Shown here: in pieces, positions 1 to 10,336 of the stretch | How the letters are laid out: each line of letters begins with the position of its first letter | Numbering within the stretch: the first letter of the stretch is position 1 | Assembly (NCBI RefSeq): GCF_029784135.1 | Contig: NC_073744.1 | Location: forward strand, 65,608,593 to 65,672,592 | DNA length: 64,000 nt | Direction: 5' to 3' | Origin: Toxorhynchites rutilus septentrionalis | Taxonomy: Eukaryota > Arthropoda > Insecta > Diptera > Culicidae | Notes under the pieces: model-generated | Told to the model about the DNA's origin: nothing | Seen by the model: the letters and a program-made list of their open reading frames with translations, nothing else | Database searches by the model: none | Translations under genes and position numbers: made by a program

Positions 1-34
1 ATGTTTTTTACTGAAATTGAAACAGACCGAAAAG

Positions 35-1341
35 TACAGGGTTTTCCAACTTTAAATTCCGAAAGTAAATTGAAATAAAACATTCTTAGAATTCGAATTT
101 CGATGAAACTTTTATTTCAAATTAAAGTTTGGTTTATGCCATTATGTGTGAAATACAACATCATTCAAATGTCCACCTAGGGCTACCTCGCACACCTTGA
201 TCCGGAGCAGGTAATTTTCGATGACTTTTCGGCACATATGGGGCGGTATCTCGGTCATAACTTCACGAATATTGTCTTTCAAATATTCAAGAGTTTGCGG
301 AGAGTTGGCATAGACACGGTCTTTCGCTTAACACCACAAACAAAAAGTCTAGCGGCTTCAAATCGCATGATCTGAACGGCCAATTGGCATCACCAAAACG
401 CGAAATTATGCGTCCCTCAAATTCGTTCGCAATATGGCCATGTTCGGTCGTGTTGTGTGGCACGTGGCGCCGTCCTGCTGAAACCACATGTCATCCGTAT
501 CCATATCTTCAATTTGTGGCAATAAAAATCGGTTAACATGCGGCCATAGCGCTCACCATTCACAGTTACCGTCTCGCCGTCCTCATTTCCAAAGAAATAC
601 GGCCCGATGACTCCACCAGACCATAATGCGCACCAAACAGTGGCTTTTGGCGGATGCAATGACCTCTCAACAATCACGTGTGGATTTTCTGAGCCCCATA
701 TACGGAAATTTTGGGTGTTCACAAAGCCACCGAGCTTGAAATGTGCCTCATCGCTGAAGAAAATTTGATGCGAAAATTCAGCATTTTGCTACTGTTGTTC
801 GTTCACCCAATCGACGTATACCCGACGCATTCCATGGTCACCACGCTCTAATTTTTGTACCAGTTGGACTTTATATGGATGTAGGTGCAAGTCCAAATGC
901 AAAATTCGCCACAATGATGTGTTTGACAAGCCCAATTGCTGAGCACGCCGTGGAATCGAAACATTCGGTTCATCTTCCACACTGGCAGCAACAGCAGCAA
1001 TATTTTCGGCCGAACGCACATTACGATGATGCACAGGTTTCACAATATCCGCTACGGATCCAGTTTGTTCGAATATACGCACTACATTAGCGATTGTGTG
1101 CTCTGTAGGCCGTCCATGACGACCAAAATCCGTCCGTAATGCTCGAAAAACATTTGCCGGTTTTTCATCATTTTTATAGTATAATTTAACAAAATTAACA
1201 CGTTGTGCGATGCTAAAATGATCCATATTGTAAAATGGCAGACATTCAACTAACGATATGACGCTTTGGTTTACAGCAATGTCAAACGGTTGTCAGCGCA
1301 GGGCTGTATACTTTCGGAAGCCCGAAATGGAAAACCCTGTA
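35..1341 (-). mobile_element. Mariner-like DNA transposon with 33-bp inverted repeats, decayed
   Basis: The two ends are inverted repeats: 35-67 starts TACAGGGTTTTCCA and ends TTCCGAAAGTA, and 1309-1341 is its reverse complement except in a middle block of about ten bases. TA lies at both outer edges, as expected for IS630/Tc1/mariner target duplication. Length is about 1.3 kb, the usual size for a mariner. The only long reading frame inside is on the - strand and looks like a DUF4817/DDE_3 type transposase. A flanking AT-rich region shows no coding. The element is the first of at least four Tc1/mariner insertions in the window but belongs to a different lineage from those at 7.4 and 29.6 kb. 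Confidence 0.88.
150..1226 (-). pseudogene. Transposase pseudogene (DUF4817 / DDE_3 type)
   Basis: The frame opens with ATG at 1226 (MDHFSIAQRVNFVKLYY), an N-terminal helix-turn-helix of the DUF4817 type, followed by a second HTH (IPRRAQQLGLSNTSLWRIL). A TAG stop at 789-791 interrupts it. The catalytic part continues in the same frame after the stop, with the first Asp in FFSDEAHF near 745 and the typical VWCALW strand. After about residue 240 the frame shifts; the second Asp (WFQQDGATCH, about 455-490) and the third (LKPLDF, about 330) are read in other frames. At least one stop and two frameshifts make the protein inactive. Upstream context is only the element's own inverted repeat. It can no longer make a transposase. 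Confidence 0.85.
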
Positions 1342-3320
1342 CAACATTTTTTTGTAATATATGAAGCGTAGAGGTTTACCGATCGCGAGGGGAATAATTT
1401 TATTCAACCAAGATCTGAACTCATCACGAATGTCCGTTAAATGGTGAAAAAAATCGAACAAATCCACCTAGAAGTGATATTGTGCTTTTCAGCAGTATAA
1501 ACGGACAAACCCTCAACTATTTTGCTTTTGATTCCAGTCAGCTTCTAAACAATCCACATTAGGCGATTTGATTTCCATTTATAGACGCAGGGCATTCCTT
1601 AGGAATAGATTAAACAGACTTTTCGCAGTCCATCTCACTCCCACTTGCAACTGTCCGTTTTACCCCACCAGTACAATTTTTCCAATAATTTAAATTTTCC
1701 ACTCAAAAATGAATTTACTTTTCCGTACATACCTGATATCGTTTCTCTGTTAACTCATAAACCGAAATATAACCATCAGCGAATTGAATTTTGATATTAA
1801 ACCACTCAAAATGTTTAATATCGAAGCAGCTAAAATTACATCCACACGCGGAATCATGTATGATTTTCGTTTTTTGTTTACCTTTTTCACTTTTGATCAG
1901 TATTTATTGCCGTAGGATGTCTTAAATATTATAGAATAACATGTAGAAGGTGTTTTCATTAACAGAAATCTGAAATTAAAAATGTAACTATACGAATCAA
2001 CCCCCTGTCCGTATTACCCCCACTGTCCGTATTACCCGCGGTTCCCCTACAATGAAATTTTGTAAAATCTACAGTGGAACCGTATTCGAACTCGCAATAG
2101 CCCCTACAGAATACTCGAAAACTATCGCATAAGTAGATGGTTATGTCGAGATTTTTTCTGTACTGTGAAGAGATCTTATAGTGAGCCTCTAGAAGAAACT
2201 TTAAGATAACGGCTTCAATTCCCGATCAGTCAAGGATCTTCCCGGGTTGGAAATTTTCTTGACAAGCCTTGACCAGTCTTCCATGTTTAACAAAAACACT
2301 GCGTCCGGGATAAACATGTCCACGCTGCTGTTCGCAGTTTTGTGTTTGAATACAAACATGATTTTTTCGTACTTATGTTTGAAAATGTGACATGTTTATA
2401 TTCGTAGTATGTTTGGGCATACGATGTTTAATCCTAATGTTTCATATGATGTTCGAACATGGTGTACAGTTTCATTTTCAACCTAAGTTGCATTTTCAAC
2501 CTAAGCACCGGCAGTGCGTAAAGTAGAAGAAGCGAATCGGACACCACACCACCACCACTCGACACGTGATGTGTTGGTATGTTGACATGGCAAAAATGCT
2601 TTCCTATCATGACAATGTTCGCTTCGTCTGAAATTTTGGGCAAATAAAATAATCCTTTTTATCTGTTTTTCACTATTGATATATTTAGTGCACGAATATT
2701 GAATTCATGTAACATTCACTATTATTAGCTATTTGAACAAGTACTAAAATTAAATAGAGCGTGGCGAAGATGTTTAGTTACCCACAACAAATTTTAATTA
2801 TAATATTTCTATAATTTTAATCGAATATAAAGTACCAGAATTATTCAGCAGTGACATGTTAGGCGTGATGCTAATCACTCGACCACGGGAGGAACAATTT
2901 TGACTGAATCTTTGAATGTTTACAAATGGCTAATACTGCTTTTTCGCGACGAACGCGACCCGAGCTATAAAACGAGCGAAGAAGAGGAGAAGAAAAGATG
3001 ATGCAATCGCAAGCAAACATAGCATATGTAGTGTAGTGTAAGTGTAGCTTTTAGTTTTTTCCTCCATTCAGTTTGTGATACATTCGAGAAATTAATGGCT
3101 TGCTACGGCGACTGATATGTCTTTATTCGTAATATACTTGTCATTGAAGCTAATCTTTCCTCCAACACCCATTTATAATGGTTTAAATATATAGAGTATC
3201 GAGATACAGAACATAGATTAAAGGAGGGTTGATTGTAATTCTTTCACGTCATCGCAAAAGCTAATCATGAATATGGTACAGATTTTTCCATAATAATTTT
3301 GCAGGTGACGATTGGTTTGA
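1342..3320. other. Non-coding AT-rich stretch
   Basis: No convincing reading frame. It holds short direct repeats of a CCGTATTACCC phrase near 2000-2045, a CAGTGGAACC phrase at about 2071 that resembles a pogo/Tigger terminus, and a run at about 2860-2890 that resembles the A-box side of a tRNA-derived SINE head on the - strand (compare the clear SINE at 51.5 kb). None is complete enough to call as an element. Confidence 0.5.
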
Positions 3321-3321
3321 A

Positions 3322-3448
3322 CAACTCGAGACCACCGCGAGTAATCGGTTTCTCACATTACTAACCATAGATTTAGGAAAATTGTTTTATATATATGTAG
3401 TTTTTATAAAATATATTTAAGAAATCGGCTCCTGTAAAAATAAACATT
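3322..3448 (+). mobile_element. Severely 5'-truncated retrotransposon tail
   Basis: This 125-bp stretch matches the 3' untranslated end of the EN-RT-RNase H retrotransposon copies at 13995-14140 and 33243-33395: it shares ACCGCGAGTAATCGGTTT, ACTAACCATAGATTTA, the TATATATA run and AAATCGGCTCCTGTAAAAATAAAC. No coding part is attached. It is best read as a 5'-truncated insertion of the same family, a common product of target-primed reverse transcription. No clear target duplication was found. Confidence 0.75.
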
Positions 3449-4140
3449 ACCCTGCAAAATGAATTTTTCGGAATCGTTTTTTGAACGCCCTAACTTGGAC
3501 CGCCCTAATGAAACTTTCATAAAAATATCAAGAATGTCTGTAAACTTTCGTAGAAACATGCATCATGCAATTTTTGTAATACGAACTAAATTTCAAGTTC
3601 GTTTTTGTGAGAAAGTATTCTACGAAGAAATGTTTCAGGATGAATAATTTCTTTCCGTGCATGAAAAGAAACGAAACGAAAGCAATGAATACTGCGACAT
3701 CGGGTGATATGTTTGTACATAATGTTCTTGAATTATAAACATCGTGTTTGTTTACACATGTTTCTGTTTGTGTATCATTGTTCGTGTTTGGGATAGACAT
3801 CCAACACTAGCGAAAATCATTTTCGAGTTCAAACAAAACCATGGAATTTTCACATCGCGTGGACATGTGTAAGTGTTTTTCGGAAGACTGGCCTTGACAA
3901 TTCAATTTTTCAGTATCCGCCTATTGCCCGTTGTTCTAACGAGCAGTATCCTCTGCGTAGAACGAGATACACACTGCAACATGTCGCAGCTTGGTCGTAA
4001 CCACCCTAATGGGTTATTTGAACTGATTGAGAACTAAAGATAACCTACGAATTAGAAACTTATAGTTATTCTTGTTAAGTTGATGTTAATTTGGTAAAGG
4101 AGTGAGTGCTTTTTCAATCTGGTTCCATAGTTATGAAATA

Positions 4141-5200
4141 CAGTGGAACCTTGATTATCCGCGGAATAGTCGGGCTAGCTCACCGCGGATCACGAAAATC
4201 GCGGATAACACAACAAATGACTAAAAATGAGGTGCAAACACAAAAAAAAATCGAGGGGTTGTATCCGAGACACGACCGCTTAGGACGTAGGACAACGTAA
4301 TATTTTTTTTTAACTTGTTGGTTTATCATTTCGTTTATTATTGGCGAATACGTTGAAATTTCATAAATAACTCTTTAGTAAAAAGTTCCGCGGACCCTGA
4401 AAAGATTTAATAGCTTGCGTGGTTTTGTAGAATCATTTCGAGAAGCAACGATTCTTTCTTGCCTTTGCGAGAACAATACACTGAGTGGTCATATGTCGCA
4501 ATTTGTTTCTTTATATCAGTGCATGCATTACACTGAGTATTTAACTAAAGGCATCTTCCGTGCATCGCTATTCAACAAGCATCAAACACGCGTCTAACAG
4601 ATGCACACAGTTGCAGCGATTAAATGCAAATCTTCGCAAATATTCTCTTTTCGCTATCCCCTTTCGTTATTTCTATCATAGCGATTGCATAAGTTTCTCG
4701 TTATTGACAGCTCTGTTAGGGAAAGCAGAACAGACAGAACAAATGTATTGCGAAATGGGAATGCTTCCAATTTTCATCAATTTAAACCATATACAGATTA
4801 TGGGATTGTAATGTATAGCATACAAATCTTAGAAAATTTTCGATTCGATTGGTATGCAAATCGTTAAAATCCGTTCGCAGCAAAAATAGTTATTTACGTT
4901 AACTTTATTTCATAGAAACCTGACCTGTTTTCTGATTTGGCACCCTTAATGTAAGACGTAGTCCTACGTCAAAAAAAAACAGATATTTCAGTATGAAAAC
5001 AATGTTTTATTAATACAGGAATCATGGAACTATCCATCTGTAAGGTCGTGTACACCAGTAGTCAAATTATGTGAAAGTCATGACCAAAACAGAAGAACAA
5101 AAACCTACCACTCATTGTCAAATTTAGGGTAGGTTCATAGAATTACTATGGAACTCGCTTTCGCGGATAAACCGCACCGCGGATATTGAGGGTTCTACTG
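4141..5200. mobile_element. pogo/Tigger-type MITE carrying a nested insertion
   Basis: The left end reads CAGTGGAACCTTGATTATCC at 4141 and the right end, reverse-complemented from 5200, reads CAGTAGAACCCTCAATATCC; both continue with a CGCGG block and are flanked by TA. This is the signature of pogo/Tigger termini. Without the nested palindrome-ended repeat (4250-4970) the element is only about 340 bp, has no transposase and is a non-autonomous MITE. The related site near 53410-53420 lacks the element and so approximates the empty site. Confidence 0.8.
4250..4970 (+). repeat. Palindrome-ended repeat, copy 1 (short form)
   Basis: It begins after an A-run (4242-4250) with TCGAGGGGTTGTATCCGAGA, has a near-inverted subterminal GACGTAGGACAACG, and ends in the 16-nt palindrome GACGTAGTCCTACGTC at 4955-4970 followed by another A-run. 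Interior is non-coding. The start half is repeated at 39559-39890, and the end half (from CGTTAACTTTATTTCAT) recurs at 28.6, 37.5 and 61.7 kb. It sits inside the pogo-type MITE, so it inserted later. Confidence 0.75.
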
Positions 5201-5459
5201 TACTGGAATTTTAATTTTTTGAATGTTTCGTACCTGGACACAACAATAAAGTTCAAATGGCCAGTCTTATAAATGAAGATAGTTATTGTATTCTACACAA
5301 CATACTTCAATTAAACCGACGTCTCACATATCTCTAGAAACTTAAAAAAATGAGTGGTTCTATAGTTGTGAAACGCAGTGTATTGAGTCGACGGCGCTAT
5401 GGTAGTGATAATGTACTCACAACAACGGCGAGTTTTTCATGTGTTGGCACGATTTGCTT

Positions 5460-6300
5460 TGTATCGATTGAAATATGATCAACATCATTATTCATAGGGA
5501 GAAGATTTATCGGCGTGTGGACTATAAATCATCACCGAGAAGCGTGGCTATTGGAAATTTCAGTATTTCAATGGTCGTATTAAAAAAAAACCACAGATTC
5601 AGTCATCCGCTCAAATGTAGAATCGTAAAAGCACATGATACGGAATGTGGGTTATACTTTTTCGTACTTCTGAAAACGCGAACAAAAAGCGGCAGTAAAA
5701 GTAAGCTATACCAAAACCAATAAAAAGCACACTATCTGGTATAACTCATCCTTTCCCTTACGGTGAGAGCCAATCTACTGCTGGCGTTAGCAAATCCTTG
5801 TGGTGTCACTCGAATTTGTGTGAACCACGTTCAAGGATTTGTTAACTTTAAAGGATATTCACAACTGGGAAAGGCTTTATCCAGATATACTGCTCCCCAC
5901 TTTTGTACTGGATTACATCGTTTATTTTTGTTTCCCATATCCACTCTGCGCCTCCAAAAAGCATCCCATTCTCCGGAAGCCCAACCGAAGTAGTCTCCAG
6001 CAGACCACGTTCGCGCATAAATCATATTCAATACAATTTATGTGCCACGATTATTCGCTTGAGTTTATCGTTTTTAGTGCCATTTGGCGGCGATGGTCCT
6101 TGACGGTCTTGTTGGAATAATGGAGGAGGCACGGCCTTCGGGACATTTCCCTCGAAAGTAGTGGAGAAGAGCGGTGGATTGTGTAATATCCACTTTAAAA
6201 ATTTACGCTCAATTAATTGAATCAACATTTCGATCGCGATTTTTTTTGTCTTCTAATTTGATCTGAATACTTTCTCTTCCCGCCATCAGCAAATGCTGCA
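5460..6300. other. Unassigned stretch with weak Rep-like phrase
   Basis: No intact gene. Around 5822-5900 the + strand reads a short phrase with HVQGFVNFK, similar in form to the second rolling-circle motif (HLQGF) of circular single-stranded DNA virus replication proteins. The first and third motifs are not found beside it. It may be a very old endogenous viral relic or chance; nothing functional can be inferred. Confidence 0.2.
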
Positions 6301-6539
6301 CAATGCATTAATATAATTGAGTGGACAGGATGCACTCCGAGCGACGTTGTTATAATACGCCGGTGAAATTTTCAGTAAGAGCGAAATTGTACACAAAGAA
6401 AATTATTATGATTCCAGCGTGGAGCTTTTAGAGTCCATTTATAAATTAACAATAGTCATCGGTGGGTGTAGTTAGAAATATATCATTTGTTCTCGTTTTA
6501 TTTTGATCAGAAGTGATTTTTTAAAATGATTCTACCAGA

Positions 6540-7240
6540 GTATAGACTGTAGAGTGTTCGCGAGGCAAAGGAGTGTTCGCACGCTCTTTGAAACTCCATT
6601 AAGATGCCTTGTCAAGAGACTCATTCATTTGTTTTCTATGAAATTACGAAAATTTTCACTAAAATGTGGAAATGTCGTCGTCAACGCGAGTTTTGCTTGT
6701 TCTAGTGCTGCTGCACTCATGCACGCAAAACGAGACCTGGTGGTTTGGGGAGGAGTTTCACGAACTGATGAGCTCCGACACACGTTTTGAGCAATAATGT
6801 ATTGCTCCGTGATACGAAATTAATCCCAGATAGAAACTACTGCTTGCAACAAGATTCAGTTCTCTCTCATCAGTCAGAAGCCACACTAAAGTTGTGTCGT
6901 CAGTACACACCACCTCATCACAGAATCTCAATTTCGTGTATTACCATGCATGAGAATACATGTATGAAGCAAAAAAGATCATATTCTGGGATCAATCAAG
7001 CAACTTTTAATAACTGTTTGGGACAGTATGTCTCAGGAAATCGAGCGGTCCAGCTGGGATGTATTTTATGAACACCTCAGATTGGTGATCAAAGAAAAAG
7101 TAGGTGGATTTGAACTAAATGTGGTACATTTGAAGAACATGCTTCATGGAAAAGCAATCTATGTGGGTTTTAGAGATGCTGATTTTATTCCGTGAGAATT
7201 TATTTTGCTGAAAAGCAACCCTAATCATCCGATGTACGTC
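6540..7240 (+). pseudogene. Degenerate Tc1/mariner-type transposase relic
   Basis: Two overlapping broken frames carry weak transposase features: VVWGGVS near 6740 (the strand before the second catalytic Asp in Tc1/mariner enzymes) and YCLQQDSVLSHQS at about 6838-6875, which matches the QQDgAxxH block around that Asp. Numerous stops and shifts separate them. No inverted repeats were found. The assignment rests on two motifs and the abundance of related elements nearby; other origins cannot be excluded. Confidence 0.4.
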
Positions 7241-7430
7241 AGTCCTTAATTTCACACTGGACAACCTCGATACAAATTAATTAATTTATGTCTCAAACTG
7301 CAAATTATCGAGCATCGAGCGAAAATTTCCTTTGGTTACTTCTCCGTCTTGCAATGAGGGAAACTTTGAAAAAAATATTATATTATCCAGCAATTCCACA
7401 GAAGAAAGCTACAGGTCGGACTCGCTTATA

Positions 7431-8690
7431 TTAGGCTGTCAAAAAAGTCCTGCGGTATTTCCGCGAGGTGTCGTTGTAAGCGCGTAGTTCTAGTTGTATT
7501 CATTGTATCGAGTCATACTATAGCTGTATCGGGTTATACTATAGCTGTGTTTGATTAAGTCGTTCGTGAGTTGTAGTGTCGCAAATATGGAGCAAAATAA
7601 AGAGAAAATCCGACATATTTTACAGTACTACTATGACAAAGGCAAAAATGCATCTCAAGCTGCCAATAAAAATTTGTGCAGTTTATGGACCCGATACAGT
7701 TTCCATTTCCACCGCACAACGATGGTTTCAACGTTTTCGTTATGGTGTAGAGGTCATCGAAGATGCGCCACGCTCCGGAAGGCCTGTCGTCGAAAATTGC
7801 GACAAAATCGCTGAATTAGCCGAGAAAGACCGGCATAGTAGCAGCCGTAGCATCGGCCAAGAGCTGGGGATAAGTCATCAAACCGTTATTAACCATTTGA
7901 AGAAGCTTGGATTCACAAAGAAGCTCGATGTATGGGAGCCACACACGTTGACGCAAAAAAAACATCTTTGACCGTATCGACGCATGTGAATCGCTGCTGA
8001 ATCGCAACAAAATCGACCCGTTTCTGAAGCGGATGGTGACTGGCGATGAAAAGTGGGTCACTTACGACAACGTGATGCGCAAACGGTCGTGGTTGAAGCC
8101 CGATGAAGCGGCTCAGACGGTGGCCAAGTCCTCATTAACGGCCAGGAAGGTTCTGCTGTGTGTTTGATGGGATTGTCAAGGAATAATCTATTATGAGCTG
8201 CTTCCCTATGGCCAAACGCTCAATTCGGACCTGTACTGCCAACAACTGGACCGCTTGAAGGTAGCACTCATGAAGAAGAGGCCATCTTTGATAAACAGAG
8301 GCCGCATTGTCTTCCATCAGGACAACGCCAGGCCACACACTTCTTTGGTGACGCGCCAGAAGCTCCGGGAGCTCGAATGGGTGGTTCTTTTGCATCCGCC
8401 GTATAGTCCGGACCTTGCGCCAAGTGACTACCACCTGTTTTTGTCCATGGCGAACGTGCTAGGTAGTCAGAAGTTAGCCACAAAAGAGGCCTGTGAAAAT
8501 TGGCTATCCGAGTTTTTTGCCAATACGGAAGCGAGCTTCTATAACAGGGGTATTATGAAGTTGGTATCTCATTGGGAACAAGTCATCGAACAAAACGGCG
8601 CATATTTGACTTAAAACAGATGATTGTAACTAATTTAATGAACAAATGAAAATTAAAAAAAAATACCGCAGGACTTTTTTGACAGCCTAA
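7431..8690 (+). mobile_element. Mariner transposon copy 1, perfect 30-bp inverted repeats
   Basis: The ends are exact inverted repeats of 30 bp: 7431-7460 begins TTAGGCTGTCAAAAAAGTCC, and 8661-8690 is its exact reverse complement. TA flanks both sides (7429-7430, 8691-8692), the mariner target duplication. Total length is 1260 bp. Intact termini imply it could still be moved in trans by an active transposase even though its own gene is broken. Its right TA is also the left TA of a second mariner relic beginning at 8693. Confidence 0.95.
7587..8614 (+). pseudogene. Mariner transposase pseudogene (DD34D)
   Basis: Starts at ATG 7587 (MEQNKEKIRHILQYYYDKG), with the N-terminal HTH_48 domain, then a second HTH (SIGQELGISHQTVINHLKK). 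The catalytic domain shows the first Asp in MVTGDEKWVTYDN (about 8030-8065), the second in VFHQDNARPH (about 8310-8340) and the third in YSPDLAPSDYHLF (about 8402-8440), the 34-residue spacing of mariners. Compared with the copy at 29.8 kb it has one extra A near 7670, one extra A near 7960 and a TGA in place of a Trp/Arg region at 8166. About 345 codons in total, the normal length. Inactive as it stands; only three small lesions separate the frames. Confidence 0.92.
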
Positions 8691-8692
8691 TA

Positions 8693-8850
8693 TTAGATTG
8701 GGGAAAACTAATTCATTTTTTTCTCGATAGCTGGCTTTAGTAATCAATATATCACATGATATTGATCACATTTCTGTTTGTTCCATTCAGTTGTTACAGT
8801 GTGTTAACCATGAAAGTCAACCAAGAGACAATTCGGTACATCCAAAATTA
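8693..8850 (+). pseudogene. 5' end and N-terminus of mariner relic (copy 3)
   Basis: Immediately after mariner copy 1 the sequence TTAGATTGGGGAAAACTAAT looks like a mariner terminus. At 8810 an ATG opens MKVNQETIRYI, the start of a mariner transposase, then the frame stops. The matching C-terminus is found at about 14637-14790, so the middle of the gene has been replaced or pushed apart by foldback repeats and a retrotransposon. Confidence 0.65.
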
Positions 8851-9057
8851 ATTTTTAGCACATGTTTTGGCATCCCGATTTATTACATTAACCCTTTTTT
8901 ATTACATTAACCCTTTCAATACTCTTAGAATGTACTTTCCAATTTCATTTTGTAAGGACATGTAATATAATCACGCATTTAGGCAACAGCACCAGTGTAC
9001 AATGGTCCAGGAAACGCATTTAAGTGGAAATTAGCATTTAGAGCTCGACAGTTATTC

Positions 9058-10336
9058 TCTAGACAAAAACTGTCTTCGACAAATTTGTTACGCATGATAG
9101 AGCGCTCGTTTTTATGTTGTCGAAAATAGGGTGACCAAACTTGTCGATGATATAAAAAATTCAACTTTCTTATATTTATAGATAGAGGTAAACATAGTTC
9201 GACAATGTTGCAGCTCCAATTATTTGAGGCATCTTTGTAGGAAAAAGTTTTTCTCTATCTCTTGAAATAACCGATCTAGCGCCTTTTTTCTAAGATACGT
9301 TAGGGTCGCCATGAAAAAAACTGTTTTTAGCTTTAACTTTTATGTTTCAAATTTTACATGCAAAATGTCTTCGAAAGACTTTCAGAACTTACTAATACAA
9401 ACATTTTTCGATGCAGAACTTGTCAATATCTCAACTTAACTCAAAGTTATTGATATTTCTTCCCAAAAAACATGCTTTTTTCATTTGTTTGTCATTCTTT
9501 CTGGGGCAAACATAAAAAATGTTTGTTGACGGAATTAGAAAGAATAGATTTCACTCTATATAATATGTGATTTTAAAAACTATGTTATTTTTTGTGTTTG
9601 AGTAAATTAAAATTGAAATCATGAGTTTTTGGATGAAAAGCCATCAATAACTTTGAGCAGGATTGAGATATTGACATGTTCTGCATCGAAAAATGTTGGT
9701 ATTGATAAGCTCTGAAAGTCGTACGAAGACTATTTTGATGTAGAATTTTAAATATAAAAGTTAGAGTAAAAAAACAAGTTTTTTCATAGTTACCCTAATG
9801 CAACTCAGATAGAAGGCGCTAAAAACAACTTTGTGGGAGATATTTATTGTTTAGACAAAAACTGTCTTAGACAAAGTTGTTACATATGCTAGAGCGCTCA
9901 TTTTTATGTTATCAAAAATAGGGTGACCAAAATTGTCGATGAAATGAAAAATCCAACGTTCTTATCTTTATAGATAACGATAAACATGATTCAACAATGT
10001 TGTAGCCTTAGTTATTTTAAACAACTTTGTAGAACAAAGCTTTTTTCTATCTTTCAAAATAATCGATTTAACGGTTTTTTCCAAGTTGCATTAGAGTGAC
10101 CATGAAAAAACGTGTTTTTTCTGCTTTTATATTTCAAATTAACATCAAAACTGTCTTCGTACGACTTTTAGAGCTTATCGATACCAACATTTTGCGATGC
10201 AGAACTTGTCTATATCTTAATCCAACTCAAAGTTATTCATGGTTTTTTACCCAAAAACTCATGATTTCAGTTTTAATTTACTCAAACACAAAAAATAACA
10301 TAGTTTTGAAAATCACACATCATATAGAGTGAAAAA
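9058..10336. repeat. Nested foldback (long inverted) repeats, left part
   Basis: Four related arms can be recognised. 9058-9545 runs forward (contains AGACAAAAACTGTCTTCGAC, ATAGGGTGACCAAA, GATGCAGAACTTGTCAATAT). 9552-9845 is the same kind of sequence in reverse. 9846-10330 is forward again, so 9552-10330 is a large palindrome; its tips are TTTCACTCTATATAAT and, reversed, TTTCACTCTATATGAT. The fourth arm, reversed, is at 14165-14620. No coding capacity is credible. Confidence 0.8.

Larger units (their letters stand above)
3890..5460. repeat. Dispersed repeat, second copy at 52.3-53.7 kb, disrupted by nested elements
   Basis: The stretch 3940-4138 plus 5201-5460 is homologous to 52325-52490 plus 53395-53560: both contain TATCCTCTGCGTA, GGGTTATTTGAACTGATTGA, GTACCTGGACACAACAA (GTGCCTGG in the other copy) and TATAAATGAAGATAGTTATT. 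In this copy a pogo-type MITE interrupts it. No protein coding is visible in either copy; the repeat class is unknown. Confidence 0.65.

Noticed and set aside
10096..10332. 78-codon + strand open frame
   Set aside because: It falls within a foldback arm that also occurs in reverse and diverged elsewhere; no protein features.
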